A DNA stretch of 64,000 nt from Novosphingobium sp. (lineage in GTDB: Bacteria > Pseudomonadota > Alphaproteobacteria > Sphingomonadales > Sphingomonadaceae): contig JACKKX010000004.1 in NCBI GenBank assembly GCA_024236215.1, positions 87,392 to 151,391 of the forward strand, given 5' to 3'. A program made the translations under genes and the position numbers. Each line of letters begins with the position of its first letter. Within the stretch, counting starts at the first letter, position 1. Below are positions 47,232-55,512 of the stretch, in pieces. Below the pieces are notes generated by a model. It saw nothing but the letters and a program-made list of their open reading frames with translations, was not told where the DNA came from and did not search any database.

Positions 47232-47358
47232 ATGAGCAAGCTGGCCACCAATTTGTCGGCTGTCCCCGCTGTTGGCCTCGATCTCGCCAAGCATGTTTTT
47301 TCAGGTTCATTGCGTCGATGCGGGCGGAGCGGTTGTTCTCGCCAAGGCGCTGCGGCGG
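47232..47358 (+). pseudogene. IS110-family transposase fragment, frameshifted
   Basis: From the ATG at 47232 the frame reads MSKLATNLSAVPAVGLDLAK then HVF. It resumes one base later, at 47302, as QVHCVDAGGAVVLAKALRR. Together these match the N-terminus of IS110/IS1111-type DEDD transposases, with the first catalytic Asp in GLDLAK. The frame breaks at a run of six T (47296-47301) and the homology ends at about 47358, where the rest of the transposase should follow. It is an inactive remnant. Confidence 0.75.
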
Positions 47359-47845
47359 CCAGCCTGGCCTGGGTTTCACCAATATTGAGCTGAACGCCGA
47401 GCATTGCTATCTTCGCCTCGGACGCGCATTGCAGCGCCCGGCCGATAACCGGGAAGTCGCTTGGGGCGTAAGCTGGGGGCGCGTCTTTTCCCCTTCAGGA
47501 CTTCTGGGGACAGCATACTTAATTCGTGCCGTGCTCCGGACGGTCCCTCCTGCAGATGGCGCGCCGGGCAGGGCCTTTCCTACTCCCCGTCAGGCTGTCA
47601 CACTGCGCGCCGCTCCTTCTCAATCTGAATCCCCCCACATTTCCGTCCCGGCGCGGGCCGATGCGCGGTTTGCGCAAAGGTTACAGTCAAAATTGCACAT
47701 CTGTCACCTTTTCGGGCGTAATGCTTTGATACTATGGATAAATCGACCCGGACAGGGGTGTAAACTTTTTGCCCGGATGTCAGCCGTCCGGTGGTGAACA
47801 ATGGCTACGGCAGCGGCTATGCGCTCCGCTCGGACGCGGGCGCTG
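47359..47845. other. Degraded intergenic DNA without a recognisable gene
   Basis: About 490 bp between the transposase remnant and the transferase stop. Apart from a short motif at 47504-47526, it has no ORF that I would accept, no tRNA and no clear terminator. The stretch 47680-47770 is noticeably richer in A+T than the flanks. Base composition and broken frames suggest decayed mobile DNA. Confidence 0.5.
47504..47526. repeat. CTGGGGACAGCATACTTAATT motif, RAYT/IS200-like association
   Basis: A very similar sequence (with TATACTTAATT) is commonly found, from memory, at the edges of REP-associated tyrosine transposase (IS200-like) genes. No transposase ORF is present here, so this may be a second decayed mobile-element edge in the region. 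Confidence 0.4.
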
Positions 47846-48700
47846 CTAGCTCTCCACCCGGTACTGCACCTGTCCGCCGTGGGCGCCGTCCTTGGTGCTG
47901 CCATCGAGCGGATCGGCATCGCTGCGGCGCATCGCTGCGGCCTGGGCGATCAGGCGATCGTGCTCGGCATCGCCGAGGCGCACCCAGCCATCCCGGCTCA
48001 GCCGCTCAAGCGGGCGATAGCGAACCTTGTACTGCATCCGCGCCGATCCCTCGACCCAATAGCCAAGGTAAACGAAGGGCAGCCCTTCGGCGGCGGCGCG
48101 GCGGATGTGATCGAGGATGATGTAGTTGCCCAGCCCGGTGCGGTTGGTCTCATCGGTCTCGTAAAAGCTGTAGATCATCGACAGGCCATCGCCCTGCCGG
48201 TCGGTCAGGCAAGCGCCGACCAGGCGGCCTGGCGATCCATCGTGGCTGGGCTCGCGGTATTCGATCACCCAGGTATCGACCGGGCTATGCTCGACCATGT
48301 CGGCGAAATCGACCTCGTCCATGTTCGCCATGCCCCCGCCGGGGTGACGCGCGCCGAGGTAGCGTTGCAGCAGCTCGAACTGCTCGACCGTCGACCAGGG
48401 GCGGCAAACCGTCGCCACCAGATCGGAATTGCGCTTGAGGTTGCGCTTCTGCGTCGAGGAGGGGCGGAATTCGCCCGCCACCACCCGCACCGAAACGCAG
48501 GCCGCGCAATCGACGCAGCTGGGACGATAGGCCACGGTCTGGCTGCGACGGAATCCGATCCGGCCCAGCGCATCGTTGAGCTGATCGGCGTGATCGCCGC
48601 GCAGTTCGGTGAACACCTTGCGCTCGCTCCTGCCCGGCAGATAGGGGCACGGCGCTGCGCTGGTGACGAAGAACCGGGGAAAGCGAACGGGGGCCGTCAC
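47846..48700 (-). CDS. bpt: Aspartate/glutamate leucyltransferase (Bpt/Ate family)
   Basis: Aminoacyl-tRNA-protein transferase of 284 residues that adds a destabilising residue to N-terminal acidic residues, marking proteins for ClpAP degradation (N-degron pathway). The N-terminal domain has [16 protein letters not shown] and the Cys-rich [16 protein letters not shown]. The C-terminal domain has [12 protein letters not shown]-like and [20 protein letters not shown] stretches typical of the family. The GTG start at 48700 is chosen by alignment to the usual [18 protein letters not shown]-terminus; an ATG at 48754 would add 18 non-conserved residues. Its last codons are duplicated at 47092. Confidence 0.9.
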   Translation of the reverse strand: MTAPVRFPRFFVTSAAPCPYLPGRSERKVFTELRGDHADQLNDALGRIGFRRSQTVAYRPSCVDCAACVSVRVVAGEFRPSSTQKRNLKRNSDLVATVCRPWSTVEQFELLQRYLGARHPGGGMANMDEVDFADMVEHSPVDTWVIEYREPSHDGSPGRLVGACLTDRQGDGLSMIYSFYETDETNRTGLGNYIILDHIRRAAAEGLPFVYLGYWVEGSARMQYKVRYRPLERLSRDGWVRLGDAEHDRLIAQAAAMRRSDADPLDGSTKDGAHGGQVQYRVES

Positions 48701-48865
48701 GGGCGGGCAAATCCTTTGGCGCGTCTTGATGCCCCGCACTATGCCCAGCGCCATGCGGCGTTGAAAGCTTTTTAACTACAAAACACGGTTAGCCGATGCT
48801 TAATTTGCACAGCACAGCGCAAGGCTGCGGGATTGCGGGCGCAAAACGGGACAGCGCCGGGGCGC

Positions 48866-50116
48866 TTAGTTAAGCTCCACCTGATCGACCGCGTAACCCT
48901 TTTCGCGCAGGGTCTCGACCAGCGCGTCGAGCTGGTCCTTGTCGCGCGCCTCGCACTCGATGTCGGTGATCAGGCCCTTGGCGGGCAGGTGCGTGAAGAT
49001 TCGCTGGTGGTAGATCTCGATGATGTTGACGTTGTGGCGATCGAACTCGCGCATCACCTTGAACAGCGCGCCGGGGCGGTCCTGAAGCGTCAGACGCAGA
49101 CGGGCGAGCCGGCCCGAGCGCGCCAGATCGCGCAGCAGCACATTGGCGAGCAGCCGGGTGTCGATGTTGCCACCGGTGATCGGAATGCCGATCTTGCGCC
49201 CCTTGAAGCGCGCCGGATGGGACAGCACCGCCGCCAGCCCCGCCGCGCCCGCGCCCTCGACCACCGTCTTCTCGATCTGCAGCAGCAGCGAGACCGCGCG
49301 TTCCAGCGCGCTTTCGCTGACCAGCACCATATCGTCGAGCAGCCTGCGCAGCACCGCCGAGGTGAACTCACCGGGCTCTTTCACCGCGATCCCCTCGGCC
49401 AGGGTATCCCCGCCGCAAGGCAGCTCGTTGTGTTTGAGGCGGTTGTACATCGAGGGAAACAGCTCTGCCTCAACCCCGATCAGCGCGATATCGGGCTTGA
49501 TCGCCCGGGCCGCGACCCCCATTCCCGAGGCCAGCCCGCCCCCGCCGACCGGGATCACCAGCATTTCGAGATCGGGAACCTCTTCGAGCATTTCCAACGC
49601 CACGGTGCCCTGCCCGGCGGCAACGTGGGGATCGTCGAAGGGATGAACAAAAGTCAGCCCCAGTTCGTCCTCAAGCTTGCGGGCGTGGGCATAGGCCTCG
49701 TCGAAGGTTTCCCCCTCGAGCACCACCTTGCCGCCCACCGCCTCGGTCTGCATTACCTTCACCGTCGGCGTGGTGCGCGGCATCACGATCGTCACCGGCA
49801 CGCCAAGCCGGGTGCCGTGGTAGGACAGCCCCTGGGCATGGTTGCCAGCCGAAGCGGCGATTACCCCGCGGTTGGCCTTGTCTCCCCCCAGCATCAGGAT
49901 CGCATTCAGTGCCCCGCGTTCCTTGTAGGCGGCGGTGAACTGGAGATTCTCGAACTTGAGCCAGATCTCCGCCCCGGTAATCTCGGACAGGGTGCGGCTG
50001 TAATCCATCGCGGTGCGCACCACCGCACCCTCGATCCGCCTCGCCGCCGCGCGCACATCGTCAATGCCAAGCAGAGCCGCGTGGCTCGCGGATTCCGGGG
50101 AAAGCGGCTTGTCCAT
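48866..50116 (-). CDS. ilvA: Threonine dehydratase (ammonia-lyase)
   Basis: PLP enzyme of 416 residues deaminating threonine to 2-oxobutyrate for isoleucine synthesis. The Schiff-base Lys is in FTAAYKERGALNAIL. The phosphate-binding glycine loop is PVGGGGLASGMG, and the SAGNHAQGLSYHG loop is present. The last 85 residues form a single ACT domain (LTLQDRPGALFKVMREFDRH), expected to bind an allosteric amino acid. ATG 50116 gives the family length. A divergent DUF4402 gene starts 159 bp away. Confidence 0.95.
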   Translation of the reverse strand: MDKPLSPESASHAALLGIDDVRAAARRIEGAVVRTAMDYSRTLSEITGAEIWLKFENLQFTAAYKERGALNAILMLGGDKANRGVIAASAGNHAQGLSYHGTRLGVPVTIVMPRTTPTVKVMQTEAVGGKVVLEGETFDEAYAHARKLEDELGLTFVHPFDDPHVAAGQGTVALEMLEEVPDLEMLVIPVGGGGLASGMGVAARAIKPDIALIGVEAELFPSMYNRLKHNELPCGGDTLAEGIAVKEPGEFTSAVLRRLLDDMVLVSESALERAVSLLLQIEKTVVEGAGAAGLAAVLSHPARFKGRKIGIPITGGNIDTRLLANVLLRDLARSGRLARLRLTLQDRPGALFKVMREFDRHNVNIIEIYHQRIFTHLPAKGLITDIECEARDKDQLDALVETLREKGYAVDQVELN

Positions 50117-50275
50117 CGCGGCGCGCCGTAAACCAAAGCGAATGGCCATGCAAACGGCTTGGGAGCGTGGCGCGAGGGAATATTCCATTAAGCACGTCTG
50201 TTTCCCAACCTGCCATCCAATCGTTCTATTGCCGGGCACAAGCCGGGGTTTGCATCGGCCGGGGGGAACGGGGAT

Positions 50276-50779
50276 TTGGGCATCTTGACGAAAGCGTTGC
50301 GGCCGACGGCATTGGGTGCCGTGATGGCGGCGCTCGTTCCTGCACCGGCCCATGCCGGGGCGGTTCAGGTTGCCGGGATCAATGCCCAGGTGCTGGAGGA
50401 AATCCAGTTTGCGGTTCTGCTCGACATGAATTTCGGCAAAGTGATCTCGAACGGGTCCGCTGGCGTGCTCGATCTCGATCCCAATGCCGGGCGTGCCTGC
50501 GATCCGACGCTGATCTGCACCGGTGCCTTTGCCGCCTCGCAGCTCAGGCTGACCGGTTCCGATGCCTTCGTGCAGGTCAACTTCTCACCCACCTTCCTGC
50601 TTACCGGCCCGGGCGATCCGATGGTGGCCGAGCCGCAGTTCCCCGGCGGCCCCGGAACGGTGGTGCAATTGACAGGGGGCGAGGCTGTGGTCCGTTTCGG
50701 CGCCAAGCTTTATGTCAACGCCAACCAGGCGCCGGGCACCTACAGCGGCGATTTCTCGGTTTACCTCGAATACAACTGA
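50276..50779 (+). CDS. DUF4402 secreted protein
   Basis: A 167-residue exported protein with the DUF4402 beta-rich fold: LDMNFGKVISNGSAGVLDLD early and the closing GTYSGDFSVYLEYN. Residues 1-26 are a signal peptide ending in APAHA. The single Cys pair (CDPTLIC) may form a disulfide. Relatives resemble pilin-like or adhesin-like surface subunits, but the function is unknown and no usher or chaperone is near. No ATG precedes the signal peptide, so a TTG (50276 or 50285) must be the start, which is uncommon. Confidence 0.85.
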   Translation: MGILTKALRPTALGAVMAALVPAPAHAGAVQVAGINAQVLEEIQFAVLLDMNFGKVISNGSAGVLDLDPNAGRACDPTLICTGAFAASQLRLTGSDAFVQVNFSPTFLLTGPGDPMVAEPQFPGGPGTVVQLTGGEAVVRFGAKLYVNANQAPGTYSGDFSVYLEYN

Positions 50780-50819
50780 GCGGCTGGATTTGCCGCCCCA
50801 AGTCTCTAAAGACGGCGGC

Positions 50820-51716
50820 ATGAGCGAAGCCAAGAACGTATCCTTCCTGGGCCTGGGCGTGATGGGCGGCGCGATCGCGCGGCATATCGCAGCAGCTGGC
50901 CACCGCCTGACCATCTACAACCGCACCCCCGCGCGGGCCGAGAAATGGCAGCAGGCCAATCCCGGCCTTGCCGTTCGGGTGGCGACAAGCCCCGCCGAAG
51001 CTGCCGAGGGCGCCGATGTGGTGCTGACCTGTGTCGGCAACGACGACGATCTGGCCGATGTCGTGCTGGGCCCGGCGGGGGTTTTCACCGCCGCGCGTCC
51101 CGGCGCGGTGTTCATCGATCACACCACGGTTTCGGCCCGGATCGCCCGCCAGATCGCGGTCGAGGCGCGCGACCTGATGGTCCACTGCGTCGATGCCCCG
51201 GTTACCGGCGGCCAGGCCGGGGCCGAAAACGGCCAGCTGACGGTGATGTGCGGCGGGCGCGAGGATGCGATCGAGGCCGCCCGCCCGGTGATGGAATGCT
51301 ATACCAAGCGCATCGTCCATGTCGGCAAGGCGGGCGCGGGGCAGACCACCAAGATGGTCAACCAGATCGCCTTTTCGGGGATCATCGCCACACTGTCCGA
51401 GGCGCTGCGCTTTGCCGAGGCCGCGCACCTCGATCTCGACAAGGTCTATCAGGCGATTTCGGGCGGCGCCTCGCAAAGCTGGCAGATGGACAACCGCTGG
51501 CAGACCATGTGCAGGGACGAGTTCGATTTCGGCTTTGCAATCGACTGGATGCGCAAGGATATGGGCCTTGCCCTTGACGAAGGTCGCTCGCTGGGCGTCT
51601 CGCTGCCGGTCGCCGCGCTGATCGACCAATTCTATGCCGAAGTCCAGGCGCTGGGCGGCGGGAGGCAGGATACCTCCGCGCTGGTCCGCCGCCTCCCCCG
51701 CAGGAGCAAACCATGA
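50820..51716 (+). CDS. Beta-hydroxyacid dehydrogenase (NAD(P)-dependent)
   Basis: Member of the 3-hydroxyisobutyrate/tartronate semialdehyde dehydrogenase family; 298 residues. The N-terminal FLGLGVMGGAIARHIAAAGH is the dinucleotide site, and Asn-Arg after strand two (YNRT) favours NADP. The family segment DAPVTGGQAGAENGQLTVM and the catalytic Lys in AGQTTKMVNQIAF are intact. It overlaps the amidohydrolase start by 4 nt. The substrate is unknown. Confidence 0.93.
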   Translation: MSEAKNVSFLGLGVMGGAIARHIAAAGHRLTIYNRTPARAEKWQQANPGLAVRVATSPAEAAEGADVVLTCVGNDDDLADVVLGPAGVFTAARPGAVFIDHTTVSARIARQIAVEARDLMVHCVDAPVTGGQAGAENGQLTVMCGGREDAIEAARPVMECYTKRIVHVGKAGAGQTTKMVNQIAFSGIIATLSEALRFAEAAHLDLDKVYQAISGGASQSWQMDNRWQTMCRDEFDFGFAIDWMRKDMGLALDEGRSLGVSLPVAALIDQFYAEVQALGGGRQDTSALVRRLPRRSKP

Positions 51717-53371
51717 AGCCTGTTTTCCTTGCTGGCGCCGCACTGCTGCTTGGGGCCGCCCCTGCCCTCGCCGATACCCTCGTCGACAATGTTGATGGGG
51801 TAACGCTCGATGCCAGCAACGCGGTCGATCACTTTACAGGGCTTGTGATTGGCAATGATGGGCGGATCGTGAAGGTGCTGCACCGGGGCGATCCGCGGCC
51901 ACCGAAGGTCGACTACAAGATCGACGGCAAGGGCCGCTACCTGATGCCGGGGCTGATCGACAGCCACGCCCACGTCATGGGAGTAGGCTTTGCCGCACTT
52001 TCGCTCGATCTCAACGCCGCGCGCTCGCTGGGCGAGGCGCTCGACATGATCGGCGCCTATGCCAGGGCGCACCCCAACCTGCCGTGGATCCTCGGGCGCG
52101 GCTGGAACCAGGAATTGTGGCCCGAAAAGCGCTTTCCCACCGCTGCAGAACTCGACGCGGTGGTGCCGGACCGACCGGTGTGGCTCGAGAGGGTCGATGG
52201 CCACGCTGGCTGGGCCAACAGCAAGGCGATCGAACTGGCCGCCATTACCGCCGCGACCAAGGACCCTGCCGGAGGGAAGATCGAGCGGGTGGCGGCAAGC
52301 GGCAAGCCCGCAGGCGTGTTCGTCGACAATGCCTCAGCGCTGATCGACAAGGCCGTGCCCGCGCCGCGCCCCGAAGACCGCGACCTGGCCTTTGCCACCG
52401 CGCAGGACGAGCTGCTGCGCCGCGGAGTGACTGCCGCCGCCGACATGGGCACCACGATCGAGGACTGGCAGACATATCGCCGCGCGGGCGACAATGGCAC
52501 GCTCAGGATCCGGATCATGGCCTATGGCCACGGTATCGAGGATACCGTGCTGATCGGCGGACCGGGGCCGACGCCCTGGCTCTATGAAGACCGGCTGCGG
52601 CTCAACGGGGTCAAGCTCTACGCCGATGGCGCGCTCGGCTCGCGCGGGGCCAGCCTCAAGGCGCCCTATGCCGATGCGCCCGGCACCAAGGGGCTGCGGA
52701 TTACCAGCGATACCGCGCTGAAGAACATGATGAGCCGCGCCGCGCTCGATCATTTCCAGGTTGCGGTCCATGCCATCGGCGATGAGGGCAACGCCGCAGT
52801 GCTGGCCGCGATCGAGGATCTTGCCCCAACCTATGGCGGCGACCGGCGCTGGCGGATCGAGCATGCACAGATCGTCGATCCGGCGGACATCGCGCGCTTC
52901 GGCAGGAACGGGATCATCGCCTCGATGCAGCCTGTGCATCAGACCAGCGACCGGCTGATGGCCGAAGCGCGGCTCGGGCCGGACCGCTTGGCAGGGGCCT
53001 ATGCCTGGCATTCGATGGAAGCTGCAGGAGCCAGGCTGGCCTTCGGCTCCGACGCCCCGGTCGAGCTGCCCGATCCCTTCGCCGGTCTTGCCGCCGCGAT
53101 CACCCGCCAGGGGCCCGACAGCGAACCGCTCGGCGGCTGGCAGCCGCAGGAACGCGTCACCCGCGAAGAGGCGCTGGCGGCCTATACCGCAGGCGGTGCC
53201 TATGCCGGGTTCGCCGAAGGGCGCTTTGGCCGGTTGGTGGCGGGCGAACGCGCCGATTTCCTGCTGGTCGATCGCGATCCGATGCTGGAAGGCCCATCAA
53301 GCCTGCGCCAGACCCAGGTGCTTCAGGCCTGGGTCAACGGCCGTCTGGCGTGGGAGGCGGAGCGGAACTGA
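51713..53371 (+). CDS. Exported amidohydrolase, YtcJ-like
   Basis: Metal-dependent hydrolase of the amidohydrolase superfamily; 552 residues. It starts with a signal peptide (MKPVFLAGAALLLGAAPALA, cleavage before DTL). The metal-site HxH appears in LIDSHAHVMG, the YtcJ-type YADGALGSRGASL stretch is present, and a His in VAVHAIGDEGNAAV and Asp in AFGSDAPVELPDP complete the site. The substrate is unknown; such proteins act on cyclic amides or N-acyl compounds. Its 3' end overlaps the convergent tatC by 38 bp. Confidence 0.92.
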   Translation: MKPVFLAGAALLLGAAPALADTLVDNVDGVTLDASNAVDHFTGLVIGNDGRIVKVLHRGDPRPPKVDYKIDGKGRYLMPGLIDSHAHVMGVGFAALSLDLNAARSLGEALDMIGAYARAHPNLPWILGRGWNQELWPEKRFPTAAELDAVVPDRPVWLERVDGHAGWANSKAIELAAITAATKDPAGGKIERVAASGKPAGVFVDNASALIDKAVPAPRPEDRDLAFATAQDELLRRGVTAAADMGTTIEDWQTYRRAGDNGTLRIRIMAYGHGIEDTVLIGGPGPTPWLYEDRLRLNGVKLYADGALGSRGASLKAPYADAPGTKGLRITSDTALKNMMSRAALDHFQVAVHAIGDEGNAAVLAAIEDLAPTYGGDRRWRIEHAQIVDPADIARFGRNGIIASMQPVHQTSDRLMAEARLGPDRLAGAYAWHSMEAAGARLAFGSDAPVELPDPFAGLAAAITRQGPDSEPLGGWQPQERVTREEALAAYTAGGAYAGFAEGRFGRLVAGERADFLLVDRDPMLEGPSSLRQTQVLQAWVNGRLAWEAERN

Positions 53372-54146
53372 CTTCGGCCGCGGCTTCCTTCGCCTCGCGC
53401 CGCTCGCCCAGCCACATGATTAGCAGCGACCCCTCGAAAAGGAACACCATCGGCACCAGCAGCAGGATCTGGCTGAGCAGATCGGGCGGGGTTATCACCG
53501 CCGCGACCGCGGTGATCGCAACGATCACATAGCGCCGCATTCCCGCCAGCTGGGTCCGGCTGACAATCCCGGCGCGGTTGAGCAGCAGCAGCAGAACCGG
53601 CAGCAGGAAGCTGATGCCGAAGGCGAGGATGAACTGCATCACCAGGCCAAGGTAGTCCCCGGCAGCCGGAAGCGCCTCGACATCGAGCCCGCCCTTCTGG
53701 CCCTGAAAGCCCAGCATCCATTTGAAGGCCGTGGGCATCACCACGTAGTAGGCCAGCGCCCCGCCAGCGGTGAACAGCACCGGGGTCCAGAACAGGAACG
53801 GCAGAAACGCCTTCTTTTCCTTGGCGTAAAGCCCCGGTGCGATGAAGGCCCACAACTGGTTGGCGATCACCGGAAAGCTGACGAAGAAGGCCGCGAACAG
53901 CGCCACCTTGAGCTCGACGAAGAACGCCTCATAAAGCTTGGTGTAAACCAGCTTGCCCTGCCCGGGCGGAAAGGCCTCTGTCAGGGGGCGGACCAGGAAC
54001 CCGAAGATGTCGCTGGCGAAATAGAGGCAGACGCAGAAGGCTACGATCAGCGCCGCGATCGCCCGCAGGAGCCGGGTGCGCAGCTCGATCAGGTGATCGA
54101 GCAACGGAGCCTGGGTCTCATCGATGTCGTGGACCTTGAAGACCAT
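53334..54146 (-). CDS. tatC: Sec-independent translocase subunit TatC
   Basis: Polytopic receptor of the Tat system for folded proteins; 270 residues with six hydrophobic helices. The N-terminal cytoplasmic segment ETQAPLLDHLIELRTRLL and the YFASDIFGFLVRPL loop are TatC hallmarks; FVELKVALFAAFFVSFPVI and FIAPGLYAKEKKAFLPF follow. The last 20 residues are a variable Ala/Pro-rich tail that overlaps the convergent amidohydrolase. The start shares one base with the tatB stop. Confidence 0.96.
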   Translation of the reverse strand: MVFKVHDIDETQAPLLDHLIELRTRLLRAIAALIVAFCVCLYFASDIFGFLVRPLTEAFPPGQGKLVYTKLYEAFFVELKVALFAAFFVSFPVIANQLWAFIAPGLYAKEKKAFLPFLFWTPVLFTAGGALAYYVVMPTAFKWMLGFQGQKGGLDVEALPAAGDYLGLVMQFILAFGISFLLPVLLLLLNRAGIVSRTQLAGMRRYVIVAITAVAAVITPPDLLSQILLLVPMVFLFEGSLLIMWLGERREAKEAAAEVSSAPPPTPDGR

Positions 54147-54508
54147 CAGCCTTCCTTGGCCGGCTCAGACGGCGTCTCAGGCTCCGGCTGAGCCGCAGGG
54201 GGCGTATCTGGCTGGAGCGGTTCGGCATAGGTCATGCCCGGATCGGGCAGCGCGGCCTCCGCACCCGAAGGTGCGGGATGCGCGGCCATGATCGCCGCGT
54301 TCTGTTCCTTCCACTGCTTTTCCATGTCCGCCAGCTCGGCCTCGCGGATCATGGTTTCGATCCCAGAACGGAAATGGCCCGAAACCCGGCGCACCTTGCC
54401 GATCCAGCGCCCGGCGGTGCGCAGCGCGCGCGGCAAATCCTTGGGACCAATCACGACGATCGCGACGATCACCGTGAACAGCATTTCGTCCCAGCCGATG
54501 TCGAACAT
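54146..54508 (-). CDS. tatB: Sec-independent translocase subunit TatB
   Basis: Single-pass Tat component of 120 residues. The membrane helix is MLFTVIVAIVVIGPKDLPRA, with the conserved Gly-Pro hinge, followed by the amphipathic helix RALRTAGRWIGKVRRVSGHF. The acidic Pro-rich C-terminal tail is variable. It lies 29 nt after tatA and directly abuts tatC. Confidence 0.94.
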   Translation of the reverse strand: MFDIGWDEMLFTVIVAIVVIGPKDLPRALRTAGRWIGKVRRVSGHFRSGIETMIREAELADMEKQWKEQNAAIMAAHPAPSGAEAALPDPGMTYAEPLQPDTPPAAQPEPETPSEPAKEG

Positions 54509-54537
54509 GGCCTGCCGCCCGCGCCTCCTGGCGCCGC

Positions 54538-54768
54538 TTACTGAGGATTCGCGGTGTTGCTGGCGTCCTTGGCCTGTTCGGCGGGCGCGGCGGCGGGCGG
54601 CGGGATCTGCTGCGCGGGCGGCTGGGGCGCGGCCTCATCGGCCATGCCCTGCTTGAAGCTCTTGATGCCCTTGCCGAAATCACCCATCATTTCGGAAATT
54701 CGGCCGCGGCCGAACAGCACGAGCACCACCAGCGCGAGCACTACCAGGTGCGGAAGCGACAGACCCAT
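54538..54768 (-). CDS. tatA: Sec-independent translocase subunit TatA
   Basis: Pore-forming Tat subunit of 76 residues. The short membrane helix [20 protein letters not shown] is followed by the amphipathic [12 protein letters not shown] helix. The hinge has Phe-Gly-Arg-Gly as in other TatA. ATG 54768 was chosen because upstream in-frame codons would add a polar extension ahead of the membrane helix. The tail is Pro/Ala-rich. It heads the tatABC operon, 93 nt after scpB. Confidence 0.95.
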   Translation of the reverse strand: MGLSLPHLVVLALVVLVLFGRGRISEMMGDFGKGIKSFKQGMADEAAPQPPAQQIPPPAAAPAEQAKDASNTANPQ

Positions 54769-54861
54769 CTTTGAACTCCTGAACCACTGCGGGGCGCGGC
54801 ACATTGCGCCGGCACGATCCCCCGTTCTCCCCATCTAGGACATGTTGCGCCGGTTTGCCAG

Positions 54862-55461
54862 TCAGTCGGCGGATTCTTCCTGCTCGGGCGCTTCTGCGGA
54901 TTCGGCTTCACCGGCGGTTTCCATCGCCTCGGCCAGCGCATCTTCGACTGGATCGAGCAGCCCGGCGGCGCGCAGTTCGTCGATGCCGGGCAGATCGCGG
55001 CGGCTTGCCAGGCCGAAATGGATCAGGAAATCGGGGGTGGTGGCATAGATCACCGGGCGCCCCGGCACCTCGCGGCGCCCGACGATCCGCACCCAACCGG
55101 CCTCCATCAGCACGTCGAGCGTGCCCTTGGCGGTCTGCACGCCCCGGATCGCCTCGATCTCGGCCCGGCTGACCGGCTCGTGATAGGCGACGATCGCCAG
55201 CACTTCGGTCGCCGCGCGCGACAGACGGCGCACTTCTTCCTTCTCGCGGCGCAGCAGGTGGGCAAGATCGGCCGCAGTCTGGAAATGCCAGCGTTTGCCG
55301 CGCTCGACCAGGTGCACCCCGCGCCCCTCATAGTGCGCGGCCAGCTCGGCCAGGGCATCGCGCACATTGGCACCGCCCAGATGCGCGGAGATTTGCTCCG
55401 CGCTCATCGGTTCCCCGGCGGCGAACAGTGTCGCCTCGACCGCGCGGACCAGTTCATCCAT
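54862..55461 (-). CDS. scpB: Segregation and condensation protein B
   Basis: Kleisin-interacting winged-helix subunit of the SMC-ScpAB condensin complex; 199 residues. Two winged-helix units are visible; ALAELAAHYEGRGVHLVERG and EVLAIVAYHEPVSRAEIEAI, followed by RGVQTAKGTLDVLMEAGWVR, are ScpB hallmarks. An acidic tail ends the protein. ATG 55461 lies 8 nt after an AGGG ribosome binding site; a GTG three codons upstream is the alternative. Confidence 0.95.
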   Translation of the reverse strand: MDELVRAVEATLFAAGEPMSAEQISAHLGGANVRDALAELAAHYEGRGVHLVERGKRWHFQTAADLAHLLRREKEEVRRLSRAATEVLAIVAYHEPVSRAEIEAIRGVQTAKGTLDVLMEAGWVRIVGRREVPGRPVIYATTPDFLIHFGLASRRDLPGIDELRAAGLLDPVEDALAEAMETAGEAESAEAPEQEESAD

Positions 55462-55468
55462 ACCGATC

Positions 55469-55503
55469 ACCCTGAGTGCTGAGCCTGTCGAAGCATCGAA
55501 GGA
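55469..55503. repeat. Dispersed CCTGTCGAAG-type repeat between scpA and scpB
   Basis: The spacer contains CCCTGAGTGCTGAGCCTGTC followed by GAAGCATCGAAGGACG. It belongs to the same general class of short intergenic repeats as those near obgE and argC, with tandem-like partial copies of CTGAG and TCGAAG. Confidence 0.4.
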
Positions 55504-55512
55504 CGAGCCCGG

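Noticed and set aside
47296-47301. T6 run in the IS110 fragment as programmed frameshifting
   Set aside because: The transposase is truncated shortly afterwards, so a functional recoding event would make no useful product.
50177-50186. GGAATATTCC palindrome between ilvA and the DUF4402 gene
   Set aside because: Only 10 bp, with no known regulator matching; could be chance in a short A+T-rich patch.
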